DNA of 64,000 nucleotides from positions 2,533,699-2,597,698 of the forward strand of contig NZ_JRYR02000001.1 in NCBI RefSeq assembly GCF_000807855.2, written 5' to 3'. The stretch is from Flammeovirga pacifica (GTDB lineage: Bacteria > Bacteroidota > Bacteroidia > Cytophagales > Flammeovirgaceae). The notes below the pieces were generated by a model, which was not told where the DNA came from, ran no database searches, and was given only the letters and a program-made list of their open reading frames with translations. Positions 37,101 to 43,819 of this stretch are shown here, piece by piece. Every line of letters starts with the position of its first letter. Positions within the stretch are counted from its first letter, which is position 1. A program made the position numbers and the translations under genes.

Positions 37101-37260
37101 TTCCTTTAATAAAAATAGATACACCTGGAATAGGTAGTTTGTCCGCTTGCGAAGTTATTGTTCCCGATACTTGAGTTTGTGCGAAAACTGAAGAACTTGC
37201 TAGCACCATCACCAAAATAATCTGGGACAGGTGCCATTTTTGAAGTATCATTCTTAACAT
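34108..37260 (-). CDS. susC: SusC/RagA-family TonB-dependent transporter
   Basis: 1050 residues. The signal peptide (ending SSVFAQ) is followed by a carboxypeptidase-like domain (VSGTITSQADKLPIPGVSIF), the SusC plug (VVVGYGTQKKSHLTGAIS, VRGVGSIAAGSGPAVVVDGV, VEVLKDASSAAIFGSRGGNGVIMITTK) and a long barrel ending in FILGINAEF. It imports oligosaccharides across the outer membrane using TonB energy, together with SusD. It is the first gene of a four-gene operon (susC-susD-PL7-scaffold). A perfect TTGGTTAACCAA palindrome 49 bases before the start is the likely GntR operator. A second ATG three codons in (MILQK) is an alternative start. Confidence 0.94.
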   Translation of the reverse strand: MLRMILQKWHLSQIILVMVLASSSVFAQTQVSGTITSQADKLPIPGVSIFIKGTTAGTISDFDGNYSLLASPEDVLVFRYIGMEEQEITVGTQTKISVALAESTEQLQEVVVVGYGTQKKSHLTGAISKVKNEKLDQIPVSRVDDALIGQVSGVNIQQTNPEAGEAPTIQVRGVGSIAAGSGPAVVVDGVLVESDYLASLDMNDVSSVEVLKDASSAAIFGSRGGNGVIMITTKSGVSGETKFNFNSYYGRKWSYQRENFRPTVAENKANIENYIANIDENWPSDLPEDQRAYVLGKANTTLTRMNYMQDILGENPEKDWQDIIFEDGNIQSYSLSASGGSDNTTFNVSGSYLQDDGVLLADKYSKMNVRFKLKSKLTKRLELGLNLNPVREQKQVFPTSLHESLRQSSWLPITHDAHSIQFVDRANFPNIAIGDYAQESHFNNYPDPNDPTKVLPNVSVTNNSNPYANIVERDHKELTHRIYTGMYLKYKVMKGLNFRTSFTATYRDRVRNYYDGTKATRNGAADARLRNRTYRDFNWINDNYFTYNKNINGMHDINATLGMSFERRQTHFTETIGTGFTNDAVKTMNAASTIAYGDEFIGVETLHSVFGRVNYAYNDRYLFSVSVRTDGSSRFGQNYKYGLFPAASFGWRMTEENFMRGVDWVSVLKPRISYGITGNNQGIGMYDALGRMSPSSSVVNGGISSGYVPANIAQPDLRWEQQVELNPGFDYGFWGNRIFGSIEWYRRTSNDLLLTQQIPSVTGFDQRTVNLGKVQNQGFEFEFNIKPIVSDKFKWTLTANASTNENKLIDFGGVDSLITIVDDKRPANWIAATGHPISSFYGYKIDRSKGDNGNVPFEYLNEGFWPIGGTSQMGYVQDLNGDGVIDENDRTIIGSPYPNFIWSITNNFNIGRFDVSFMFQGSMGGQVLNIDPQYYEYQTMQGQRPNTQFFGEMSNVRERILTDDMVQDASFIALRNINVGYSIPNNWVGKVGLNKARIYAAGSNLLYLMADGYTSFNPEGIRDEGPINYGYQRGAAPIPRSFILGINAEF

Positions 37261-37308
37261 TTAATTGCTGTTTAACGAAGTTCATTTGAATTTTACACTC
37301 ACTGGATG

Positions 37309-37320
37309 TTGGTTAACCAA
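37309..37320. promoter_or_regulatory. GntR operator candidate before susC
   Basis: A perfect 12-bp palindrome TTGGTTAACCAA, 49 bases upstream of susC. It belongs to the set at 26125, 46185 and 46720. Confidence 0.75.
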
Positions 37321-37559
37321 AATTAAAAAAAATATTTAAGTGAACTAATGACACTTATCAATATTTTTAATATAATTTAAAATAAGTCTAAAATTTAACA
37401 TTTGGAGAGCCTTTTTAAGATTTGATTCGTTTTAAATTGTTTATCATTTCATTATAGCATTAAAAAGGAGCTCTAAAATATTAAATTATCTAAATTTAAA
37501 CTGATAATTTATTTCTTATTTTTTTGAAGAGATAGTCAGAACAGATCGGTTTCTATCAA

Positions 37560-37571
37560 TTGGTTATCCAA
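37560..37571. promoter_or_regulatory. Second, imperfect operator-like site before susC
   Basis: TTGGTTATCCAA differs from TTGGT-N2-ACCAA at one position. It lies 300 bases upstream of the susC start, in an otherwise empty region. Could be an auxiliary GntR site. Confidence 0.35.
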
Positions 37572-37632
37572 TGATCTTAAAATTCAATAAAATAAATAAT
37601 TCATTCACTATTTTTAAGTTAATTAATAACTA

Positions 37633-37659
37633 CATAAAACCTTATCATAAGGATTTATG
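37633..37659 (-). terminator. Hairpin after aldolase gene
   Basis: CATAAAACCTT (37633-37643) pairs with AAGGATTTATG (37649-37659) with one mismatch, 20 bases after the eda-type stop. Only a weak T-rich tail follows, so terminator function is likely but not certain. Confidence 0.5.
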
Positions 37660-37678
37660 CAGCTATTATAATCAGATA

Positions 37679-38350
37679 TTATCCTCTTACTTCAGAAATA
37701 ATATCTAACGATGTTCTAGTTAGGTTTTTTATCCCTTCTAGATCAAAGTTTCCTTTGGTATCTTTCACCATTAATTGAGACCCCATCCCTACACAGTGTA
37801 CTCCTGATTTGATCCACTCTGTAATGTTTTCTCTTTCTGGTTTAACACCTCCTGTTGGCATAATAGAAGACCAAGGGAAAGGCCCTTTAACGGCTTTCAC
37901 AAAATCAGGTCCACCTACCTGCTGACCAGGGAATATTTTTACTACTTCACATCCTAATTCTTCTGCTTGTTGTATCTCTGTTAAAGATCCACATCCAGGT
38001 GACCAAGCTACCTTACGACGATTACAAACTTTAGCCATTTCAGGATTCATGATTGGAGAAACAATAAAGTTAGCTCCTAATTGTAAGTATAAAGCTGTAG
38101 TAGGAGCGTCAATCACAGAACCGATACCTAAGATCATTTCTGGAATTTCTTTTTCTGCCCACTTTACTAGTTCTGCAAAGATCTCGTGTGCAAAATCACC
38201 ACGATTTGTAAATTCAAATACACGAGCTCCACCTTCATAAGTCGCTTTTAATACTGACTTACAAACATCAATGTCTTTGTGATAGAATACAGGAATCATC
38301 CCTGTATCGTACATTTTTTGTGTAACTTCTATTCTTGTAAAACGTGCCAT
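37679..38350 (-). CDS. eda: KDPG / 4-hydroxy-2-oxoglutarate aldolase
   Basis: 223 residues of the class I KDPG aldolase family. The Schiff-base lysine is K138 in CEVVKIFPG, with the general-base Glu in FEFTNRG (E46) and the phosphate-binding loop in MPTGGVKPE and MGSQL. It cleaves 2-keto-3-deoxy-6-phosphogluconate to pyruvate and glyceraldehyde-3-phosphate, the last step of alginate monomer catabolism. It is the last gene of the PL6-led operon, 63 bases after the KDG kinase. Full length for the family. Confidence 0.93.
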   Translation of the reverse strand: MARFTRIEVTQKMYDTGMIPVFYHKDIDVCKSVLKATYEGGARVFEFTNRGDFAHEIFAELVKWAEKEIPEMILGIGSVIDAPTTALYLQLGANFIVSPIMNPEMAKVCNRRKVAWSPGCGSLTEIQQAEELGCEVVKIFPGQQVGGPDFVKAVKGPFPWSSIMPTGGVKPERENITEWIKSGVHCVGMGSQLMVKDTKGNFDLEGIKNLTRTSLDIISEVRG

Positions 38351-38413
38351 TTTAGTTCGTTTTTTTATATTATTCCTCTGAAGAAGAATAGATTTTTTTT
38401 ATTTAATGAGAGA

Positions 38414-39412
38414 TTATCTATTAATTAATCCATTTTTAGGACCATTCATTAATGCTTCTACCTCCTCCACAGAAACCATATTTTGGTCGCCTGCAATTAA
38501 ATGTTTTAAAGTAGATGCTGCAGCTGCAAATTCAACTGCTTCTTGTTTGGTTGGATAATTACGTAATCCATAAATCAATGCAGCCATAAAAGAATCACCA
38601 CCTCCCACTCTATCTACAATATGTGTTATATCATAATTAGCTGAGCGATACACTTTCTCTCCATCATATATTACTCCTTGCCAAGTATTATGAGAAGCAG
38701 AAATACTACCACGAGCAGTGAAAACAACTACTTTGCAGTTAGGATATTTTTTCATCATATCTTCTCCTGCAGATGCGTATAGTTCATCAGAAACGGCTTC
38801 TTCCACAATGTTTACATCAGGATGAATACCAGACATTACATCACAAAAAGCTAAAAGTTCAGGCATCACTTCAGTATGATCTTTTCCCCATTGCCACAAG
38901 TTTTTTCTGAAGTTGTAATCGCCAGAAATAGTTAAACCCATTTCTCTAGCAGCAATTAAAGCTTCTTTTGTGACTGCAGCAGCTGAAGCTGATAAAGCTG
39001 GAGTAATACCTGTCCAGTGAAACCAATCAGCACCATCGAAAGCTTGTTTCCAATCAATCGAACCTTCTTGGATGGTCGCTATTGAAGACCCTGCTCTATC
39101 ATAAATGACTTTACTACTTTTGTATACAGCACCATTTTCAAAGAAAATAATACCAATACGATCTCCACCATAAACTACTTTGGATGTATCAACACCTAAG
39201 CCTCTTAACGTATTGATCACCTTTTCTGCAAGATCATTTTTAGGTACTCTAGTAATGTAAGTTACATTTTCACCAAATTGAGCTAAAGATGCCGCAACGT
39301 TTGATTCTGCACCAGCAAACCTAAGGTCTAAACTATTAGATTGTTTTAAACGCAAATCTCCTTGAGCTGCCAAGTTTAATAGCACCTCACCAAATGTTAC
39401 TATCTTTTTCAT
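38414..39412 (-). CDS. kdgK: 2-keto-3-deoxygluconate kinase
   Basis: 332 residues of the PfkB/ribokinase family. The N-terminal glycine region is IVTFGEVLLNLAAQ, and the catalytic motif DRVGGGDSFMAALIYGL (about 264-280) supplies the Asp base and anion hole. It phosphorylates KDG, made from DEH by the SDR reductase, to KDPG for the aldolase that follows. It directly abuts the PL7 gene upstream, with no spacer between the PL7 stop and its own ATG. Confidence 0.92.
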   Translation of the reverse strand: MKKIVTFGEVLLNLAAQGDLRLKQSNSLDLRFAGAESNVAASLAQFGENVTYITRVPKNDLAEKVINTLRGLGVDTSKVVYGGDRIGIIFFENGAVYKSSKVIYDRAGSSIATIQEGSIDWKQAFDGADWFHWTGITPALSASAAAVTKEALIAAREMGLTISGDYNFRKNLWQWGKDHTEVMPELLAFCDVMSGIHPDVNIVEEAVSDELYASAGEDMMKKYPNCKVVVFTARGSISASHNTWQGVIYDGEKVYRSANYDITHIVDRVGGGDSFMAALIYGLRNYPTKQEAVEFAAAASTLKHLIAGDQNMVSVEEVEALMNGPKNGLINR

Positions 39413-41029
39413 CTATTTTTTTGGTGTATAAGTGGTTTTTAAAATGATTGATTTTACAGCAACCTCGCCATATGAACTATTAGGTTCATCACGAGCACCT
39501 TTCTTAATCTGACTTTGGAATTTTGAAGCCTGTGTATAACAACCTACTTTGAAGTAACCTGTAGCATCCATAGATTTCCAAGTCTTTTTATATTCTTTAT
39601 TTTGATCAAGGTTAACGATTGTACAAGTGATATATCCCTTATCAACTGCCACTGTGATCTTTAAACGCTCTCCCATCTTGTAAGGAAGTGCATTATCGTA
39701 ATCTTTATTATGTTCGTTCCAAACTATATATACCCCTTTTCTTGTATGGTATTGTACTCTTAATGGCTCATCATCTGGACCATGAATTTGAGTCATACAT
39801 ACTTCTGGTTTTTCTGTAGGAACGTGAGTTACTCTTAATTCTGTTTCTAAGTATTGTGCCTCATTCATAGACCAATACAAATTACCGTTTCCTGAACGTT
39901 GTCTTAGTTCTGTACGAGGATATTTCGAACCCTTTGTTGTTGCTCCTGCTGCATGTGCTCTAAAGAAAACCTCACCATCTTTTGCATAAAAGTATGGACG
40001 ATATTCGAAACCAATCATACCATTATCAGAAATCTCTAACGGATTCTTTACACGTTGATCAACATCGTAAACCTTTTTGTTATCTCTACCTTGTGCATCA
40101 ATAGGTAAAGTCACTTTCCAATCTGTTAACGATGGAATAATATCAGAAGGGAATTGATGGTTCTCGTCAATTTCTTGATTTAAGATTGTAATTTTAAAAT
40201 CATCAAAACGTACTTGTTTTCCAGCATATCTACCACCAATAGTCACAAATTTACCTTTAGCAGGTGCTTCAAATTCTAAACTTACCACTTGAAACTCTTT
40301 AGTATCAAAATCTTGAACTACTTCATTTCCTTTTACTCTTGCAAAGATTTGTCCTTTACCCTTTACCGCAACATCAAGTTGATATTCTTGACTTGGATAA
40401 ATTCTTACCATTTGTCTTAATTCAGCTTTATTGTCCATTTTAGCAGATTTCACTCCACTATTACAAACATCTGATGAAGACACTTTACCTGTCATTTCCC
40501 AGTTGTTTAGTTTACTTTCAAAACCACCGTTGACAACTAAAATAGGGTTTAATGTTTCTTTTTCTGCCGAAGCAGCTTTTACTTGCTTTAATACTACATC
40601 ATCAATTCTTGATTGTCCTTCTTTGTATTTGACACCAATGATAATGTTTTTTGCTTTACCGCTATTAAAAGCGATTTCATAAGTAGAGTATTTCTTATTA
40701 TCTGTATTTATCTCTTGTTTTTTTCCTTTTACAGAGACAAATGCAGTAGCCTTTCCTTTTACAGCTAACGTTAATATATAATCCGTTTTAGGCTGTACTC
40801 TGATAAATTGAGATACTTCCGCCCCTTTTTCTGCTAGTTTTGCCGAACCGTTACCAGTATTGGCTTCCTGAGACTTTTGAACTTTCCCTCTAACTTCCCA
40901 GTTTTTTAAACCGTCTTCAAATCCGTTATTAACGATAACAACCGGTTGTTGAGCATAAGCAAAATTAAATTGCCAAATAAGTAGTAGTAATAATAACTTG
41001 AATATATTTTTCATTTCGTTGTTGTTCAT
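39413..41029 (-). CDS. PL7 alginate lyase with two N-terminal CBM-like domains
   Basis: 538 residues. The signal peptide ends NFAYAQ with no lipobox; the ATG at 41014 (MKNIFKLLL) is an equally good start. Two tandem CBM-like domains (about 30-150 and 162-285) begin with a shared pattern VVNNGFEDGLKNWE / VVNGGFESKLNNWE. The PL7 domain (about 295-538) holds PRTELRQR (371-378), QIHG (414-417) and YFKVGCYTQ (492-500). The catalytic residue set is complete. It is probably a secreted or periplasmic endolyase; lipidation separates it from its paralogue at 31334. It lies inside the catabolic operon, between the DEH reductase and KDG kinase genes. Confidence 0.93.
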   Translation of the reverse strand: MNNNEMKNIFKLLLLLLIWQFNFAYAQQPVVIVNNGFEDGLKNWEVRGKVQKSQEANTGNGSAKLAEKGAEVSQFIRVQPKTDYILTLAVKGKATAFVSVKGKKQEINTDNKKYSTYEIAFNSGKAKNIIIGVKYKEGQSRIDDVVLKQVKAASAEKETLNPILVVNGGFESKLNNWEMTGKVSSSDVCNSGVKSAKMDNKAELRQMVRIYPSQEYQLDVAVKGKGQIFARVKGNEVVQDFDTKEFQVVSLEFEAPAKGKFVTIGGRYAGKQVRFDDFKITILNQEIDENHQFPSDIIPSLTDWKVTLPIDAQGRDNKKVYDVDQRVKNPLEISDNGMIGFEYRPYFYAKDGEVFFRAHAAGATTKGSKYPRTELRQRSGNGNLYWSMNEAQYLETELRVTHVPTEKPEVCMTQIHGPDDEPLRVQYHTRKGVYIVWNEHNKDYDNALPYKMGERLKITVAVDKGYITCTIVNLDQNKEYKKTWKSMDATGYFKVGCYTQASKFQSQIKKGARDEPNSSYGEVAVKSIILKTTYTPKK

Positions 41030-41053
41030 TAGGCCTATTTAATGGGAAAATAC

Positions 41054-41076
41054 TCCGCTACCTAAACAGTAGCGGA
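41054..41076. other. Intra-operon hairpin, DEH reductase - PL7
   Basis: TCCGCTAC (41054-41061) pairs with GTAGCGGA (41069-41076), a perfect 8-bp GC-rich stem in the 69-base gap between the two minus-strand genes. There is no T run on the transcribed strand. Confidence 0.5.
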
Positions 41077-41098
41077 ATATAATAAATCTCTATATCCA

Positions 41099-41863
41099 TT
41101 AAGAGAACGCTAATCCTCCGTTGATATCAATGTTGTTTCCAGAAAGGAATGAAGAACTATCCGAAGCTAAGTAAACTACTAAGTCAGCTACTTCTTCTGC
41201 ACGACCTTCACGTTTTAATGCTGTTGCATTTGCTACGTTAACACGTGCTTGATCAGGTGTGTGATCGTCATGGAATTTAGTAGCAATCATACCTGGGCAA
41301 AGTGCGTTAACACGAACACCAATTGGACCCAATTCTTTTGCCATACCACGAGTAAAGCCCATTACAGCCGCTTTAGAAGCACCATAAAGAGTTGCACCAG
41401 GACCAGCACCGTCACGACCTGCTTGAGAGGCAAAGTTAATGATTGAACCACCTTCACCTAAATGAGGACGAACCGCTTTAGTCATAGACCAAACAGTTTT
41501 AAAGTTCAAGTCCATTAATAAATTATACCAGTTCTCGTCTTGCTCTTCGATTTTCTTACGACCTACAATACCACCAGCAACGTTTACTAAGATATCGATA
41601 CGCTCACCGAATACTTCTACTGCTTTTGCGATAACGTTTTCAACGTCTTCAGTTTTCATCAAATCGCCAGGAACAGTGATCACCTCTGCACCAAATTCAG
41701 CTGCTAAACGAACTGTTTCTGCTGCATTCTCTTCTGCATTTTCTTCTGCTGCATAATAGTTAGCAACTACTTTTGCACCTGCTTTAGCCATAGCTAGAGT
41801 AATCTCACGTCCGATGTCACGTACACCACCAGTAATGATGGCAACTTTTCCTGATAAATTCAT
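41099..41863 (-). CDS. SDR oxidoreductase, probable DEH reductase
   Basis: 254 residues of the classical short-chain dehydrogenase family. It has the cofactor motif TGGVRDIGRE (a variant of TGxxxGxG), NVAGG at 94-98, catalytic Ser in INFASQAG and the YGASK Tyr-Lys pair, with a C-terminal SGNNIDINGGLAFS. Flanked by KdgF, permease, KDG kinase and aldolase genes, it most likely reduces 4-deoxy-L-erythro-5-hexoseulose uronate (DEH) to 2-keto-3-deoxygluconate, as SDR enzymes do in other alginate degraders. NADH or NADPH preference cannot be read with certainty. Confidence 0.88.
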   Translation of the reverse strand: MNLSGKVAIITGGVRDIGREITLAMAKAGAKVVANYYAAEENAEENAAETVRLAAEFGAEVITVPGDLMKTEDVENVIAKAVEVFGERIDILVNVAGGIVGRKKIEEQDENWYNLLMDLNFKTVWSMTKAVRPHLGEGGSIINFASQAGRDGAGPGATLYGASKAAVMGFTRGMAKELGPIGVRVNALCPGMIATKFHDDHTPDQARVNVANATALKREGRAEEVADLVVYLASDSSSFLSGNNIDINGGLAFS

Positions 41864-41937
41864 AATTAAACTAATTTTATTTAGATGTATTTTTTTTAAA
41901 ATGATAGCACTTATTTAAAGTGTATTTATATAGAGTT

Positions 41938-41970
41938 GGCATATCAAATTATGAGGACACTTGATATGCC
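41938..41970. other. Intra-operon hairpin, permease - DEH reductase
   Basis: A perfect 10-bp inverted repeat GGCATATCAA (41938-41947) / TTGATATGCC (41961-41970). The T run lies on the plus-strand side, not on the transcribed side, so it is not an obvious terminator for the minus-strand operon. Confidence 0.5.
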
Positions 41971-41983
41971 ATCTTTTTTATTT

Positions 41984-43309
41984 TTATTCGTCTTCTTCAA
42001 CAGGCTTGATTTCTCTAGCCAAGAAGAATATTGCGATAACGCTCAATGGAACAAACACTGCAATCATACCAAATACAAGATTGTAGTTAGTAATTTGCGA
42101 TACGACGAAATTCATTAATACTACTGATAAAACACCAACAGTACCACCAAACCCTGCCAACGTACCTACATTTTTACCAGAGAAGAAATCTGATGGTAAA
42201 GTTTGTACGTTACCAATAGAGAATTGGAAACCGAACAACACTACAGCTACGATATATACAAACCAATCTGGGTTTTGCGATAAATCGATACTTAATACTG
42301 AAATCAAACCTGATAACATCAATACAGAACCAATAACGATTGTTTGTTTACGTGCTCTGTCTGTAGTATGACCTTTTTTGATTAACAATCCTGAGTAGTA
42401 ACCTCCTGTTACAGAACCTAATGCTGCACCTACATATGGAATCCAAGCAAATGCACCAATTTCTTTTACGTCAAACCCGTAAACATCTGCTAAGTAGATA
42501 GGCATCCAACCTACAAATAACCACCAGATGGGTTCTAAAAAGAAACGAGATACTAATACTGACCAAGCCTGTCTATACGATAAGATTTTCTTTAATGGTA
42601 ATGCTACTGCATTTTCATCGTTATCAGCTTTAGATTGACCCGATTTAATATAGTGACATTCTTCTTCAGTCATCCAAGGATGCTTTGTTGGCTCTCCTTT
42701 GTTAATAATTAACCAAGGAATAATCCAGAATAACCCTAAAGAACCAATGATCATAAATGTTGTTTGCCATCCGAAAGCCACAAATAATGTTGCAATAAAC
42801 GGAGGTGCGACTACCGATCCTAATGAAGCTCCTGCATTAAATAAACCTTGAGCGAAAGCTCTTTCTTTAATCGGGAACCACTCTGCATTACTTTTTGCTG
42901 CTCCAGGCCAGTTACCTGCCTCACCAAATCCTAATGTTGATCGGAAAAATCCAAGAGAAAAAATACCTCTTGCAAATGTGTGACAGAAAGAAGAGATAGA
43001 CCAGATACCAATCGATATTACATATCCAAAACGAGTACCTACTTTATCAAAAATTCTTCCTGAAAAAGACTGTCCCAATGCATAAAATATCATGAAGATA
43101 TTTAGGATTAAACCATAATCGGTCTTATCTAAACCTAAAGTCTCTCCGATACCACCTTTACCAGGGAACATCATGGATAACGCCGATCTATCAATGTAAT
43201 TGATGATAGTTGCAATAGCGATAAGTCCAATGATAGCCCAACGCAGGTTCTTACCGAATGGCTTAATGCCTCCTTTAGACGTCTTTTTTGATTCTACTGT
43301 TGTAGCCAT
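41984..43309 (-). CDS. MFS permease, hexuronate (ExuT/ACS) type
   Basis: 441 residues with about 12 membrane helices and a short cytosolic N-terminus. Motifs are typical of the anion:cation symporter family: NYIDRSALS in helix 1, GRIFDKVGTRFGY in loop 2-3, GFGEAGNWPGAAKSNAEWFP after helix 4. It probably takes unsaturated monouronate or DEH across the inner membrane by proton symport. It lies between KdgF and the DEH reductase, which fits import followed by linearisation and reduction. Confidence 0.9.
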   Translation of the reverse strand: MATTVESKKTSKGGIKPFGKNLRWAIIGLIAIATIINYIDRSALSMMFPGKGGIGETLGLDKTDYGLILNIFMIFYALGQSFSGRIFDKVGTRFGYVISIGIWSISSFCHTFARGIFSLGFFRSTLGFGEAGNWPGAAKSNAEWFPIKERAFAQGLFNAGASLGSVVAPPFIATLFVAFGWQTTFMIIGSLGLFWIIPWLIINKGEPTKHPWMTEEECHYIKSGQSKADNDENAVALPLKKILSYRQAWSVLVSRFFLEPIWWLFVGWMPIYLADVYGFDVKEIGAFAWIPYVGAALGSVTGGYYSGLLIKKGHTTDRARKQTIVIGSVLMLSGLISVLSIDLSQNPDWFVYIVAVVLFGFQFSIGNVQTLPSDFFSGKNVGTLAGFGGTVGVLSVVLMNFVVSQITNYNLVFGMIAVFVPLSVIAIFFLAREIKPVEEDE

Positions 43310-43335
43310 TGTTTAAATTATTTGATAAGTAAAAA

Positions 43336-43716
43336 CTAATCTTTTTTACCCGTAAGGTAAGCCGGTTTAGAACCGTCTAAGAAGTCCATACGAGCAGGAC
43401 CGAAAGTATCGATCAACATACCGTCTTCTAAACATTCTGCTTCATGCTCCACATCAGGCTCACAATAGAAAGCATCACCTTTATTGATGGTTTTCCATTC
43501 TTCACCAATTCTCATTCTAAAAGAACCTTCTACAACATAAGTTACTTGAGAATGGAAGTGTGAGTGAGGAGTACCTACTGCACCTTTATCAAATTTTACT
43601 TTTACTGCCATCAATTGATTGTCATAACCAATAATTTGGCGAGAAATACCGTTTCCTAATTCTTCCCATTCATTTTCTGAAGATACGAAGAATGGCTTAG
43701 ATTGAATCTTTTCCAT
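43336..43716 (-). CDS. kdgF: KdgF-like cupin, unsaturated monouronate linearisation
   Basis: 126 residues, single cupin. The metal-binding set is visible in TPHSHFHSQVTYVVEG (two His, Gln in the KdgF pattern) and in CEPDVEHEAEC for the second motif. KdgF catalyses ring opening of 4,5-unsaturated monouronates to the linear keto form (DEH). It stands 26 bases upstream of the permease gene and 103 bases after the PL6 gene in the same operon. Confidence 0.9.
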   Translation of the reverse strand: MEKIQSKPFFVSSENEWEELGNGISRQIIGYDNQLMAVKVKFDKGAVGTPHSHFHSQVTYVVEGSFRMRIGEEWKTINKGDAFYCEPDVEHEAECLEDGMLIDTFGPARMDFLDGSKPAYLTGKKD

Positions 43717-43774
43717 TTTATACTAAAAATTTAAAAATTTGTTAATCTTATTGATTTCTGGCTAAGGTCAGAGA

Positions 43775-43805
43775 AACATTCAGCACATCCAGAAAGCTGA
43801 ATGTT
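43775..43805. other. Intra-operon hairpin, PL6 - kdgF
   Basis: A perfect 10-bp stem AACATTCAGC (43775-43784) / GCTGAATGTT (43796-43805) in the 103-base gap. No T run follows on the transcribed strand, so it may mark an RNA processing site or protect the upstream mRNA 3' end. Confidence 0.55.
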
Positions 43806-43819
43806 CTCCAACTTAATAT

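Larger units (their letters stand above)
37321..37678. other. Intergenic region upstream of susC
   Basis: About 360 AT-rich bases between the end of the aldolase gene and the susC operator, with no gene. It holds an imperfect operator-like site TTGGTTATCCAA at 37560-37571 and a hairpin at 37633-37659. Confidence 0.45.
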
